Under the pieces are notes generated by a model. The model was not told the origin of the DNA. It searched no databases and was given only the letters and a program-made list of their open reading frames with translations. The translations under genes and the position numbers were made by a program. From the NCBI GenBank assembly GCA_964408735.1, contig CAYPAX010000061.1, positions 1 through 28,325 of the forward strand: a stretch of DNA of 28,325 nt, in the 5' to 3' direction. Positions 14,269 through 23,490 of this stretch are shown one piece after another; position 1 is the stretch's first letter, and every line of letters begins with the position of its first letter. Source of the DNA: UBA7887 sp964408735. GTDB taxonomy: Bacteria; Pseudomonadota; Alphaproteobacteria; UBA7887.

Positions 14269-16272
14269 GTGTCTTCCGCGGTTTCTCACGGTGTCGCTGC
14301 GGACACCGCCCTGCCCGATCACGCCACCCTTGCCAACGCGCTGCGCGTCCTTGCCATGGATGCGGTGCAGGCGGCCAAGTCCGGCCATCCCGGCATGCCC
14401 ATGGGCATGGCCGACGTGGCGACGGTGCTGGTGCGGCAATTTCTCAGATTCGACGCCACAGCCCCCGACTGGCCCGACCGCGACCGCCTGGTGCTGTCGG
14501 CGGGCCACGGCTCGATGCTGCTCTACGGCTTGCTGCATCTGAGCGGCTATGCGGACCTGCCGATCGAGCAGTTGCGCGATTTCCGCCAGCTCGGCAGCAA
14601 AACGGCGGGGCATCCGGAATACGGCGCCGCGGGCGGCATCGAGACCACCACCGGCCCCCTCGGCCAGGGCATCGCCAACGGCGTCGGCATGGCCATCGCC
14701 GAGCGCATGCTGGCGGCCCGCTACGGCGACGAGCTGGTCTCGCACAAGACCTATGTGATGGCCGGCGACGGCTGCCTGATGGAAGGCATCAGCCACGAGG
14801 CCGCCTCGCTGGCCGGACATTTGCGCCTGTCGCGGCTGGTGGTGCTGTTCGACGACAATCGCATCTCCATCGATGGGCCGACCGATCTCACGGTCTCGGA
14901 CGACCAGGCGGCGCGCTTCAGCGCCCTCGGCTGGCAGGTCGATTCGTGCGACGGCCACGACCCCGATTCGATCGCCGCGGCGCTCGCGCGGGCCCAGGAC
15001 TCGAATCGCCCGGTCCTGATCGCCTGCCGCACCACCATCGGCTACGGCTCGCCGGGCAAGGCGGGAACCTCGGCCACCCACGGCGCACCGCTCGGCGAGG
15101 ACGAGGTGGCGGCGACCCGTGCTGCGCTCGGCTGGAACGAGCCGCCTTTCGAGATTCCGCAAGGCGTGCAGGACGCCTGGCGCGAAGCGGGCCGGCGCGG
15201 CGCTGGCGAACGCGAGGCCTGGCAGGCGCGGCTTGCCGCCTCGGCCCAGCGCGAGGCTTTCGAAGCGGCACTGGCGGGCGAGCTTGGCGGCCTCGACGAG
15301 GCCATCGAAGCCTACAAGAAAGAGGTTTCCGCGGCGGCACCCAAAGTCGCCACGCGAAAAGCCTCCCAGGACACCCTGGAGAGGATCAACCCGGTGGTGG
15401 CCACCACCGTCGGCGGCTCGGCCGACCTGACGGGTTCGAACAACACCCGCAGCGCCGATCAGGCGCCGGTGACGGCCGACGATTTCAGCGGCCGCTATCT
15501 CTTCTACGGCGTGCGCGAACACGCCATGGCGGCGGCCATGAACGGCATCGCCCTGCACGGGGGCTTCATTCCCTATGCCGGCACCTTCCTGGTGTTCAGC
15601 GATTATTCGCGCCCGGCCATCCGCCTCGCCGCCTTGATGGGCCAGCGGGTGATCCACGTGCTGACCCACGATTCGATCGGTCTCGGCGAGGACGGCCCGA
15701 CCCACCAGCCGGTGGAGCATCTGGCGGCCCTGCGGGCGATCCCCAATCTTGCGGTCTTCCGCCCCGCCGACGCGGTGGAGACGGCGGAGTGCTGGCAGCT
15801 CGCCCTGCAACGCACGGAGGGACCGTCGGCCCTGATCCTGACCCGCCAGGGACTGCCGACCCTGCGCACCGAGCACATGAGCGAGAACCGCTGCGCCGCC
15901 GGCGCCTACGAGATCGCGCCGGCCGAGGGCGAAGCCCGCGCCAGCATTCTCGCCACCGGTTCCGAGGTCTCGCTGGCCCTGGCCGCGCGGGAGGCCCTGC
16001 AAGCCGACGGCGTGCCCGTGCGCGTGGTCTCCCTGCCTTGCTGGGAGCTGCTTGGCGAGCAGCCGGCGGCCGAGCGCGAGGCCATTCTCGGCGCCGCGCC
16101 GCGCATCGCCGTGGAAGCGGCCTTGCCCATGGGCTGGGCGCGCTGGGGCGTGGACGAGGACAAAATGATTGCCATGCGTAGTTTCGGCGCATCGGCGCCG
16201 GCGGCGGACCTTTTCCGCCATTTCGGCATTACCGCGGAAGCCGTGGCCGACGCGGTCAAGGACAGTCTCTAA
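14269..16272 (+). CDS. tkt: Transketolase
   Basis: Transketolase moves two-carbon units between sugar phosphates with thiamine diphosphate, linking the pentose phosphate pathway (or the Calvin cycle) with glycolysis. The 667-residue product has the N-terminal ANALRVLAMDAVQAAKSGHPG, the TPP-binding GDGCLMEGISHEAASLAGH with the FDDNRISIDG metal-binding stretch, and the HGAPLG segment. It also has YFYGVREHAMAAAMNGIALHG-like sequence in the pyrimidine domain (catalytic Glu in REHAM) and THDSIGLGEDGPTHQPVEHL. I use the GTG at 14269, preceded by GGAGC 8 bases upstream. It lies 16 bases before gap, so tkt-gap-pgk form one unit. Confidence 0.97.
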   Translation: MSSAVSHGVAADTALPDHATLANALRVLAMDAVQAAKSGHPGMPMGMADVATVLVRQFLRFDATAPDWPDRDRLVLSAGHGSMLLYGLLHLSGYADLPIEQLRDFRQLGSKTAGHPEYGAAGGIETTTGPLGQGIANGVGMAIAERMLAARYGDELVSHKTYVMAGDGCLMEGISHEAASLAGHLRLSRLVVLFDDNRISIDGPTDLTVSDDQAARFSALGWQVDSCDGHDPDSIAAALARAQDSNRPVLIACRTTIGYGSPGKAGTSATHGAPLGEDEVAATRAALGWNEPPFEIPQGVQDAWREAGRRGAGEREAWQARLAASAQREAFEAALAGELGGLDEAIEAYKKEVSAAAPKVATRKASQDTLERINPVVATTVGGSADLTGSNNTRSADQAPVTADDFSGRYLFYGVREHAMAAAMNGIALHGGFIPYAGTFLVFSDYSRPAIRLAALMGQRVIHVLTHDSIGLGEDGPTHQPVEHLAALRAIPNLAVFRPADAVETAECWQLALQRTEGPSALILTRQGLPTLRTEHMSENRCAAGAYEIAPAEGEARASILATGSEVSLALAAREALQADGVPVRVVSLPCWELLGEQPAAEREAILGAAPRIAVEAALPMGWARWGVDEDKMIAMRSFGASAPAADLFRHFGITAEAVADAVKDSL

Positions 16273-16288
16273 ATCAAGGGAGGTTAGC

Positions 16289-17293
16289 TTGGCGATTCGG
16301 GTTGCCATCAACGGGTTCGGCCGTATCGGCCGGTTGGTTCTGCGCGCCGCGGCGGAGTCCGGGCGCAACGACGTACAAGTGGTCGGCGTCAACGACCTGG
16401 GCTCGGTCGAGGCCAATGCGCACCTGCTGCGCTACGACTCGGTCCACGGCCGTTATCCCAACGACGTATCGGTGAGCGGCGACAGCATCGATGTCGGCGG
16501 CGGGCCGATCAAGGTGACCGCCGAGCGCGACCCGGCCAAGCTGCCCTGGGGCGAGCTCGGTGTCGACGTGGCGCTCGAGTGCACCGGCATCTTCGCCAAG
16601 CGCGAGGCGGCGGCGAAGCATCTCGAAGCGGGCGCGCGCAAAGTGCTGATCTCGGCCCCGGCGGGCGATGCCGACATGACCGTGGTCTATGGCGTCAACC
16701 ACGATAAGCTCGAAGCCGGCTACGAGGTGGTCTCCAATGCGTCGTGCACCACCAATTGCCTGGCGCCGGTCGCCAAGGTGCTCAACGACACCATCGGCAT
16801 CGAGCGCGGCTTCATGACCACCGTGCACGCCTATACCGGCGACCAGCCCGTGCTCGACACCTTGCACAAGGACCTGCACCGGGCGCGCGCCGCGGCAAGT
16901 TCGATGATCCCGACCTCGACCGGTGCCGCGCGTGCCGTCGGCCTGGTGCTGCCCGAGCTTGCCGGCAAGCTCGACGGTACCGCCATCCGCGTGCCGACGC
17001 CGAACGTGTCGTTGATCGACTTCACCTTCACCGCCGGCCGCGAGACCAGCGCCGACGAGATCAACACCGCGGTCAGCGCCGCCGCCGCCGGCCCGCTTTC
17101 GGGTGTGCTGGAGATCAATGACGAGCCGCTGGTCTCGATGGACTTCAACCACAGCCAAGCCAGCTCGACCTTCGACCTCAGCCAGACCCAGGTCATCGAG
17201 GGCCGCTTCGTGCGCGTGCTTTCCTGGTATGACAACGAATGGGGCTTTTCCAACCGCATGAGCGACGTCGCGGCGCTGCTCGGCAACATGTGA
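16289..17293 (+). CDS. gap: Type I glyceraldehyde-3-phosphate dehydrogenase
   Basis: GAPDH oxidises glyceraldehyde-3-phosphate to 1,3-bisphosphoglycerate with NAD(P). The 334-residue product shows the Rossmann start VAINGFGRIGRLVLRAA, the catalytic SNASCTTNCLAPV (Cys153), the histidine in GFMTTVHAYTGDQ (His180), STGAARAVGLVLPEL and the C-terminal SWYDNEWGFSNRM. The start is a TTG at 16289, giving MAIRVAINGFG, with a strong AAGGGAGG ribosome site 5-6 bases upstream. The frame is open 40 codons further upstream, but that part overlaps the end of tkt and has no GAPDH similarity. Confidence 0.97.
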   Translation: MAIRVAINGFGRIGRLVLRAAAESGRNDVQVVGVNDLGSVEANAHLLRYDSVHGRYPNDVSVSGDSIDVGGGPIKVTAERDPAKLPWGELGVDVALECTGIFAKREAAAKHLEAGARKVLISAPAGDADMTVVYGVNHDKLEAGYEVVSNASCTTNCLAPVAKVLNDTIGIERGFMTTVHAYTGDQPVLDTLHKDLHRARAAASSMIPTSTGAARAVGLVLPELAGKLDGTAIRVPTPNVSLIDFTFTAGRETSADEINTAVSAAAAGPLSGVLEINDEPLVSMDFNHSQASSTFDLSQTQVIEGRFVRVLSWYDNEWGFSNRMSDVAALLGNM

Positions 17294-17300
17294 GGCTGCC

Positions 17301-18500
17301 GTGCCCTCACTGCCACTGCTCAAGGACCTCGATGTCGGCGGCAGAAAGGTCCTGCTCCGGCTCGACCTCAACGTGCCGATGGACGCGGCACACAAGGTCA
17401 CCGACGACACGCGCATCCAGCGTGCCCTGCCGACGCTCAACGAGCTTTGCGAACGCGGCGCGCGCACGATCATCATCTCCCACTTCGGCCGGCCCAAGGG
17501 CAAGGACGTGCCCGAGCTTTCCCTGGCCCATGTCGCCGGGCCGCTGACGGAGGCGCTGGGGCGTTACGTCGACGTCACCGCCGACTGCATCGGCAAGGGG
17601 CCGGAGACGGTGGCGGACGCGCTCAAGCCCGGCGAGTTCCTGATGCTGGAAAACCTGCGCTTCCACGCAGGCGAGGAGGCCAACGACGCCGACTTCGGCG
17701 CGGCACTGGCGCGCGTCGGCGACGTCTATGTCAACGATGCCTTCTCGGCCTCGCACCGCGCCCATGCCTCGATCGTCGGCCTGCCGCAATTGCTGCCCCA
17801 CGCGGCGGGCCCGGCCCTGCAGGCAGAGCTGATCGCGCTGGAGAGCACCCTGCGCAATCCGGAGCGCCCGATGATCGCCATCATCGGCGGCTCGAAGGTC
17901 TCGACCAAGCTCGAGCTGCTGGGCAACCTGATCGACAATGTCGAGGTGCTGGCGATCGGCGGCGCCATGGCCAACACCTTCCGCAAGGCGCAAGGCTTTT
18001 CGGTCGGCAGCTCGCGGGTCGAAGACGACATGCTGGAGACCGCGCAGTCGATCCTGGTCAAGGCCTCCGAACACGAGTGCAAGATCATCCTGCCGATCGA
18101 TGCGGTGGTGGCGAGCGAGCTGGCGGACGGCGTCGAGACCGACATAGTCGACATCGATGCGGTGCCCGAGGACAAGATGATCCTCGATATCGGCCCCGGC
18201 TCGGCGGATGCCATCGCCAATGCCATGGCGCGCTGCCGCTCGGTCTTGTGGAACGGCCCGCTCGGCGCCTTCGAGACGGCGCCCTTCGATACCGCGACGG
18301 TGCTGCTGGCCGGCACCACCGCGGCGCTCACCGAGGCGCGCAGGCTGGTCAGCGTGGCCGGCGGCGGCGATACGGTTGCCGCCCTGTCCCATGCCAAGGT
18401 CGACGACAAGCTCACTTACGTCTCGACCGCCGGCGGCGCCTTCCTCGAATGGCTCGAAGGCAAGACCCTGCCGGGCCTCGCCATCATGTACAAGGAATAG
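17301..18500 (+). CDS. pgk: Phosphoglycerate kinase
   Basis: Phosphoglycerate kinase transfers phosphate between 1,3-bisphosphoglycerate and ADP. The 399-residue product has the N-terminal KVLLRLDLNVPMD, the SHFGRPKG motif, LMLENLRFHAGEE, VNDAFSASHRAHAS, the hinge region IIGGSKVSTKLELLGNL, and the C-terminal nucleotide-binding AGGGDTVAAL and STAGGAFLEWLEG. The GTG at 17301 lies 7 bases after the gap stop and matches the family N-terminus. Length is normal. Confidence 0.97.
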   Translation: MPSLPLLKDLDVGGRKVLLRLDLNVPMDAAHKVTDDTRIQRALPTLNELCERGARTIIISHFGRPKGKDVPELSLAHVAGPLTEALGRYVDVTADCIGKGPETVADALKPGEFLMLENLRFHAGEEANDADFGAALARVGDVYVNDAFSASHRAHASIVGLPQLLPHAAGPALQAELIALESTLRNPERPMIAIIGGSKVSTKLELLGNLIDNVEVLAIGGAMANTFRKAQGFSVGSSRVEDDMLETAQSILVKASEHECKIILPIDAVVASELADGVETDIVDIDAVPEDKMILDIGPGSADAIANAMARCRSVLWNGPLGAFETAPFDTATVLLAGTTAALTEARRLVSVAGGGDTVAALSHAKVDDKLTYVSTAGGAFLEWLEGKTLPGLAIMYKE

Positions 18501-18513
18501 CGCGCGTGGGGCG

Positions 18514-18807
18514 GTGATCGTCGAGGGCCCGGACGACCTGGCCGCCGCCCTGGCCGGCGGGGCGGCGGAGAGCCTGCGCACAGCCCCCTGGATGGCGGCG
18601 GCCTACGGCCCGCTGGTGCTCTACGAAATGATGGCGGCGGCACGGGCGGCCGGGATCACGGTTATCCTCGACTGCGCCGACGATGCCGACATCGCGCTGG
18701 CCGCGCTGCGCGTGGGCTGGAAATGGATCGCCTTCAGTGGGCGGGATGATGTGCGGCAGAAGCTGGCCGAGATTGCCGGTCAATATGATGCGGAGCTAAC
18801 GGAATAG
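18514..18807 (+). CDS. Small conserved-looking protein downstream of pgk
   Basis: This 97-residue product starts at a GTG (MIVEGPDDLAAAL) 13 bases after pgk and ends 24 bases before the convergent kinase gene. It reads as a real protein: WMAAAYGPLVLYEMMAAARAAG, then ITVILDCADDADIALAALRVGWKWIAFSG and an amphipathic C-terminal helix. From memory it resembles unnamed short proteins encoded beside fba or pgk in Rhodospirillales, with the pattern of a Leu/Ala helix followed by a VLDCGDA-like strand and LALAALR. Its role is unknown; cotranscription with pgk suggests a link to central carbon metabolism, but this is inference. The ribosome site is weak, so translation may depend on pgk. Confidence 0.65.
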   Translation: MIVEGPDDLAAALAGGAAESLRTAPWMAAAYGPLVLYEMMAAARAAGITVILDCADDADIALAALRVGWKWIAFSGRDDVRQKLAEIAGQYDAELTE

Positions 18808-18831
18808 CGGCAACGCCAATCGATGGCGGCG

Positions 18832-21543
18832 TCAGGGCGCATCGTCGGCAAGCGGAAGCTCGAGCCAGAAAGTGCTGCCTGTGCCGGGGGTACTCTCGAA
18901 ATCGAGGCTGCCGCCCATGCTTTCGATGAGCTGGCGGCTGATGGTCAGGCCGATGCCGGTGCCCTCGATCTTCGAGGCCTCGGCGCCGAGGCGCGAGAAC
19001 GGGCGGAACACCTCGTCATGCTTCTCGGCCGGTATCCTCGGGCCCGTATCGCTCACATTGATGCGCACCATTCCGGCATCGCCGACGACAGCGGCAACCG
19101 TTACCGTGCCACCCTCCCGATTGTACTTCACCGCATTGGACAGCAGGTTGAGAAGCGCTTGCTTGAATCGGCTCGGATCCGCGCTGACAGAGATTTCGGG
19201 CTCGGCGTCCATGTCCACGCGCACATCGATGTGAGCCGCGTCGGCCAGCGGCTGCACGAGTGAGATGTCCTCTTGAATCGCCTGTGCCAGGTCCACCGTC
19301 TCTATGGACAAGTCCAGCCGGCCAGCCTCGATCCGTGCCAGATCCAGAACCTCATTGATCAGCCCCAAAAGGTGATTGCCGGCGCCAAGAATATGCTTGA
19401 TGCCGTCATTCTGCTCTTGCGTGAGGGGCTCGTCGGAATAGTCCCGCAACATTTGCGCGAAGCCCATGATCGCATTGAGGGGCGTGCGCAGCTCATGGCT
19501 CATCGATGACAGGAACTCGGATTTCGCCCGGTTGGCATTGTCGGCAATCTCCCTGGCCTCGATCAGGGCCTGCTCGATCTTCCTGTGCTCGGTGATATCG
19601 ATGCGGATCGAGACCGTGCCGCCTTCCGAAGTCGGCCTCTCCATGGCGCGCAGAATGCGGCCGTCATCGAGGCGAAGCTCCGAGAACGGGGTGCCGTCGC
19701 GAAAACGCGCGAGGCGTGTCTCCAGCCACTCGTCCTCGTGCCCCACGGCCTCGGGGAACAAGCCTGCGTCGATATTGCGGCGAATCATCTCGCGCACCGG
19801 CGTACCCGGCGCGACATGCCCCTGCAAAGGCGGGAAGGTCTCTTCGTACATGCGGTTGGTCATCAGCACCCGATCATCGGCATCGTAAATGACGAATGAC
19901 ATCGGCAGGCTCTCGATCGCGTCGGCCAGCCTCGCCTGGGCCAGGCGGCTGGCCAGCTCGGTCTGTTTCAGCCGGGTGATATCGGTTTGCACGAGCGCGA
20001 TGCCGCTGTCGTCAGTGCGCCGTTCGGTAATCAGCAGCCAACGCCCATCGCCAAGCTCGACCTCCGTCGCCGGGCCCGGATCGCGATGCTGGGCCATCCG
20101 CGCCGCCACCCGATCCTCGACCGTCTCTCCCGGGAACAGGGCGCCGCCGCTTTCGATCATGGCACGCACGACGGTCTCGAATGTCACGCCTGGCTTGATG
20201 ATGTCTGCGATCGGTGCCACGACCTGCCGATAGGCCTCGTTGCATATCACCAGCCGATCATTAGCATCGTACAGAACGAAGCCCTCCGACACGCTGGAGA
20301 TGGTGGCTTCCAGGACCTTCGTCTTGCTTGTCAGCTCACGGGTGCGCTCCTCGATGCGCTGTTCCAGCTCCTGATTGAGCTGTCGCAACGCTTCTCGCGC
20401 CTGGCGGCGCTCGGAGATATCGGCGGCAATGACGAGCAACGCTGGCTCATTGTGCCAGGATATCGGCTGGACATGGTTCTCCAGCCAGATCGATGAGCCG
20501 TCCTTGCGCAGACCCTCGAACTCGTAATCGTTCGGGACCACGCCCTCCTGATCGCGTTGCGTGCGAAACGATTGAAACCTTTGACGCTCCGCCGGCGCTT
20601 CGAGCGCCTCGACCGACTCGAGCGCCAGGATCTCTTGCGGGCTCCCGTAGCCATACAAGCGGGCATAGGCTTCGTTGGCATACACGGCCCGGTCTTCGCG
20701 GCGGATGAATATGCCCATGGCGGAGCCATCCAACAGACCTTTGAATGCCGCCTCGCTCTTCTCCAGCTCCTCTTGGGCGCGCAGGCGCTCACTGATGTCG
20801 CGTATGGCGGTCGCTACCAGCATGCCTTCGTCGGTATCGATCGCGCTTAGGCTGATATCGACCGGGATCTCTTCGCCCGATTTGGTCAGGCAATGGAGCA
20901 CCCCGCTTTGGCCCATCGGCCGCGCCACCGGACGGTCCAGGTAGTCGCGACGGTGATCGCCATGCGCCGCCGCGTAGCGCTCCGGCACGAGCATCTCGAC
21001 CGGCTTGCCGATCAGTTCGGCGCGGCTGAAGCCGAGCAAATTCTTAGCTTGCTCGTTGAGTTCCGTGATCGTGCCATCGGCGTCGGCAATCACCATCGCA
21101 TCGGGCGCCGAGTCCAAGAGGGCGCGGAACTTGTGCGCGTGCCGCTTCGATTCGGTGATATCGCTTATGGCGATCATGATGGCGGGCTTGCCATTCCAGC
21201 TGATCAGCTGGGCTCGGTTCTCGGCCCACCAAAGGGAGCCGTCCTTACGCTTGAACTGAAGCTCGTATGAGTCCGGCGCCGCATCGCCCTCTATGCGGGC
21301 CGCGTGGTACCCGGATATGCGCTCGCGCTCACCCTCGGCCACCAGCGCATAGACCGAGCCGAGGGACTGCACCGCCTCTCGCGACTCGTAGCCACACATC
21401 TCCGCGAAGGCGTGATTGACGAAGACAAACCTCTGGCCTTGCCGGATGGCAATGCCCTGGGTCCAGCTCTCCAGAATTCGGAGAACTTGTCCGTCGCCGT
21501 CCGCTGTCGCAATGTCGGGTCGATTGCTCGCAACAATCGCCAC
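18832..21543 (-). CDS. Soluble multi-PAS sensor histidine kinase
   Basis: This 903-residue kinase has no signal peptide or membrane helix, so it should sense a cytoplasmic cue. Five PAS-like domains lie at about 20-132, 136-254, 262-380, 412-524 and 536-652; repeated markers include KDGSLWWAENRAQLIS and KDGSSIWLENHVQPIS, and a coiled coil occupies about 380-412. The HisKA domain (about 673-740) holds the H-box MSHELRTPLNAI with phospho-acceptor His683. The ATPase domain (about 785-900) has the N box LLNLLSNAVKYN and the G2 box GTGIGL. The G1 box reads DTGPRIP: the second glycine of the usual DxGxG is replaced by arginine. No receiver domain or response regulator gene is nearby, so it is an orphan here. 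The start is a GTG at 21543 with GAGGAGGGAG upstream. Confidence 0.93.
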   Translation of the reverse strand: MAIVASNRPDIATADGDGQVLRILESWTQGIAIRQGQRFVFVNHAFAEMCGYESREAVQSLGSVYALVAEGERERISGYHAARIEGDAAPDSYELQFKRKDGSLWWAENRAQLISWNGKPAIMIAISDITESKRHAHKFRALLDSAPDAMVIADADGTITELNEQAKNLLGFSRAELIGKPVEMLVPERYAAAHGDHRRDYLDRPVARPMGQSGVLHCLTKSGEEIPVDISLSAIDTDEGMLVATAIRDISERLRAQEELEKSEAAFKGLLDGSAMGIFIRREDRAVYANEAYARLYGYGSPQEILALESVEALEAPAERQRFQSFRTQRDQEGVVPNDYEFEGLRKDGSSIWLENHVQPISWHNEPALLVIAADISERRQAREALRQLNQELEQRIEERTRELTSKTKVLEATISSVSEGFVLYDANDRLVICNEAYRQVVAPIADIIKPGVTFETVVRAMIESGGALFPGETVEDRVAARMAQHRDPGPATEVELGDGRWLLITERRTDDSGIALVQTDITRLKQTELASRLAQARLADAIESLPMSFVIYDADDRVLMTNRMYEETFPPLQGHVAPGTPVREMIRRNIDAGLFPEAVGHEDEWLETRLARFRDGTPFSELRLDDGRILRAMERPTSEGGTVSIRIDITEHRKIEQALIEAREIADNANRAKSEFLSSMSHELRTPLNAIMGFAQMLRDYSDEPLTQEQNDGIKHILGAGNHLLGLINEVLDLARIEAGRLDLSIETVDLAQAIQEDISLVQPLADAAHIDVRVDMDAEPEISVSADPSRFKQALLNLLSNAVKYNREGGTVTVAAVVGDAGMVRINVSDTGPRIPAEKHDEVFRPFSRLGAEASKIEGTGIGLTISRQLIESMGGSLDFESTPGTGSTFWLELPLADDAP

Positions 21544-21657
21544 CGTCGCACTCCCTCCTCGTTCTTGTGATCCGAACTAAACCGCAAGAGCCGAGGTTGG
21601 ACAAGCGGCTTCTTGCCGGGGCTGGCGCCGACGGAAGTCATGTGGGCGGTTTGGAGC

Positions 21658-22566
21658 CTACCCCGGCAACACGTCCTCGCCATCGCCAAGGCGTGCAGGC
21701 GCGTTTATGCGCTCTTCCTGCAGTAGTATGCCACAATGGTCGACATCGCTTTGGCCGGCGGCGCAGAGGTCGCGGTAGAGGCTGCGCACGCATTCCGCCG
21801 CCGGCAGGGTGAGGCCGAGCTGGCCTGCGGTATCGCAGATGGTCTCCAGGTCCTTGAGCTGCACCGAGGCGCGGGCGCCGGGCAGGAAGCGGCGGCCGAT
21901 CATGTTGGCGCCGTGGTTCTGCAGGATGATCGAATCCGCGAAGCCGCCGGAGATGGCGTCCTTCACGGCGGCCGTGTCGGCGCCGCCCGCCGCCGCCAGC
22001 AGCAAGGCCTCGGCGACAGCGGTGATGGTAATGCCGACAATCGTTTGATTGGCAAGCTTGGCCAGCTGACCGGCGCCGGCCGCGCCGACATGGGTGACGC
22101 GGCCCAGGCTTTCGAGCACCGGGCGGGCGCGTTCCAGCGCCGCCGCCTCGCCGCCTGCCATGATCGCCAGCGTTCCCTTCTCGGCACCGGGCACGCCGCC
22201 CGAGACCGGCGCGTCGAGATGCTCGACGCCGCGCCCGGCCAGCCGTGCCGCGTGCTCGCGCGCGGTCGCGGGCGGGATCGAGCTCATGTCGGCCAGCACG
22301 GCACCGGGCGCCATGGCTTGCGCCGCGCCGGCGCCGAACAGGACCTCAGCCACCACCGGGCCGCTCTCCAGCATGACGATCACCACGTCCGCGCCCGCCA
22401 CCGCCGCCGCGGCGCTGTCCGCCACCGCTGCGCCGTCCGCTGCCAGGGGCGCCGCCTTGGCGCGGGTGCGGTTCCACACCCTGAGCGGATGACCCGCCTT
22501 GATGATGTTGCGGCTCATCGGCGCGCCCATCAATCCGGTTCCCAGAAGCGCAACTGTCTGCGGCAT
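21658..22566 (-). CDS. NAD(P)-dependent beta-hydroxyacid dehydrogenase (3-hydroxyisobutyrate dehydrogenase family)
   Basis: The 302-residue product is a member of the family that includes 3-hydroxyisobutyrate dehydrogenase and tartronate semialdehyde reductase. It has the Rossmann motif LLGTGLMGAPMSRN (about 8-20), WNRT just after, the substrate-binding DAPVSGGVPGAEKGTLAIM (about 119-136) and the catalytic lysine in GAGQLAKLANQ (Lys170). The C-terminal helical domain has LKDLETICDTAGQLGLTLP. WNRT at the end of the second strand suggests NADP preference, by analogy with the glyoxylate reductase branch. A very strong ribosome site (AGGAGG) precedes the ATG. It lies 114 bases upstream of the PAS kinase on the same strand; any link is unproven. 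The exact substrate cannot be set from sequence. Confidence 0.9.
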   Translation of the reverse strand: MPQTVALLGTGLMGAPMSRNIIKAGHPLRVWNRTRAKAAPLAADGAAVADSAAAAVAGADVVIVMLESGPVVAEVLFGAGAAQAMAPGAVLADMSSIPPATAREHAARLAGRGVEHLDAPVSGGVPGAEKGTLAIMAGGEAAALERARPVLESLGRVTHVGAAGAGQLAKLANQTIVGITITAVAEALLLAAAGGADTAAVKDAISGGFADSIILQNHGANMIGRRFLPGARASVQLKDLETICDTAGQLGLTLPAAECVRSLYRDLCAAGQSDVDHCGILLQEERINAPARLGDGEDVLPG

Positions 22567-22663
22567 GGTTTCCTCCTCTTCCTGCGGCGCCAGTATAGAG
22601 GGCCGCCCTTGTCGCCACAGTGGCGATATGCATGATGCCAGGACGGTTCTTCACGAGGCTCGG

Positions 22664-23488
22664 ATGATTCGCACTGCCCTGCTCACCCTTGTACTAACCT
22701 TGCATGCCTGGACCGCCACGGCGCAGCAGCAGGAGAGCGGCGACGTCGTCGTGGCCCGCGTCTGGGACATCGAAGTCATGCTCTTCGAGGTCATGACGGC
22801 GATCTATTCCATGCCGTCGGAGGAGCGCGAGAAGCATCATCCCGAAGCCCTGTACGAAGAGACCCTGGAGCGCCTGGTCGAGGGCGCACTGATCTACCAC
22901 GCGGCGCGCGAGGCGGGCCTGGCCGACGACCCGCAGATCCAGCGCCGGCTGCGGCTGATCGAGCGCCAGGTGCTGTCCGATGCCTATCTGCAGTTTTCCC
23001 TGGCAGACCGCGTCGATGAGGCGTTTCTCAGCGAGCGCTACGACGCCTATGCGGCTGTCGCGGCCGAGCGCAAGCAATACCGCGCGCGCCATATCCGCAC
23101 CGCCGACGAAGCTGCCGCGATTGCGGTCAAGGCTCGCATCGATGGCGGCGAGAGCTTCGAGGATGTCGCCCGCAGCCTCAATTATACGGGCGCCAGTCGC
23201 GGCGGCGACCTTGGCTTTTTCGACGACAGCAACATGGTGCCGGAAATCGTCGCGGTGGCCCGGGCGATGGCGGTCGGCAGCGTCTCCGAGCCCTTTCGGA
23301 GCCAATATGGCTGGCATCTGCTGAGCCTGGAAGCGGTGCGCCCGGCGCCGGTGGCGAGCCTTGAGGAAATGCGCGAACAACTCGCCAACGACGCCTGGCA
23401 GGACCTGCGCGCGGCCGAGATCGAGACCTTGCGCGCCGAGGCGCCGATCGTCCGCTTCGGGCGCGACGGCGAGCTTTTGGCGGACTGA
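22664..23488 (+). CDS. Periplasmic parvulin-type peptidyl-prolyl isomerase (PpiC/SurA-like)
   Basis: This 274-residue protein has a Sec signal peptide (MIRTALLTLVLTLHAWTATA, cleavage just after), an N-terminal helical chaperone-like part (about 30-135) and a rotamase domain (about 145-240). The rotamase region contains QYRARHIRTADEAAAI, GGESFEDVARSLNYTGASRG, GDLGFFDDSNMVPE and EPFRSQYGWHLLSLEAVRP. It should help fold exported proteins in the periplasm. I chose the ATG at 22664 because it opens the signal peptide and follows a GAGG; ATGs upstream add a leader without protein character. It lies 2 bases before argJ, a pairing common in alphaproteobacteria; the usual secA neighbour is not in this window. 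Confidence 0.92.
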   Translation: MIRTALLTLVLTLHAWTATAQQQESGDVVVARVWDIEVMLFEVMTAIYSMPSEEREKHHPEALYEETLERLVEGALIYHAAREAGLADDPQIQRRLRLIERQVLSDAYLQFSLADRVDEAFLSERYDAYAAVAAERKQYRARHIRTADEAAAIAVKARIDGGESFEDVARSLNYTGASRGGDLGFFDDSNMVPEIVAVARAMAVGSVSEPFRSQYGWHLLSLEAVRPAPVASLEEMREQLANDAWQDLRAAEIETLRAEAPIVRFGRDGELLAD

Positions 23489-23490
23489 CC

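Noticed and set aside
14122..16416. A 764-residue antisense frame opposite transketolase.
   Set aside because: High GC leaves antisense frames open by chance; the sequence has no domain character, and the sense frame is a clear transketolase.
17307..18581. Long antisense frames opposite gap and pgk.
   Set aside because: Same reason: a composition effect opposite well-defined enzymes.
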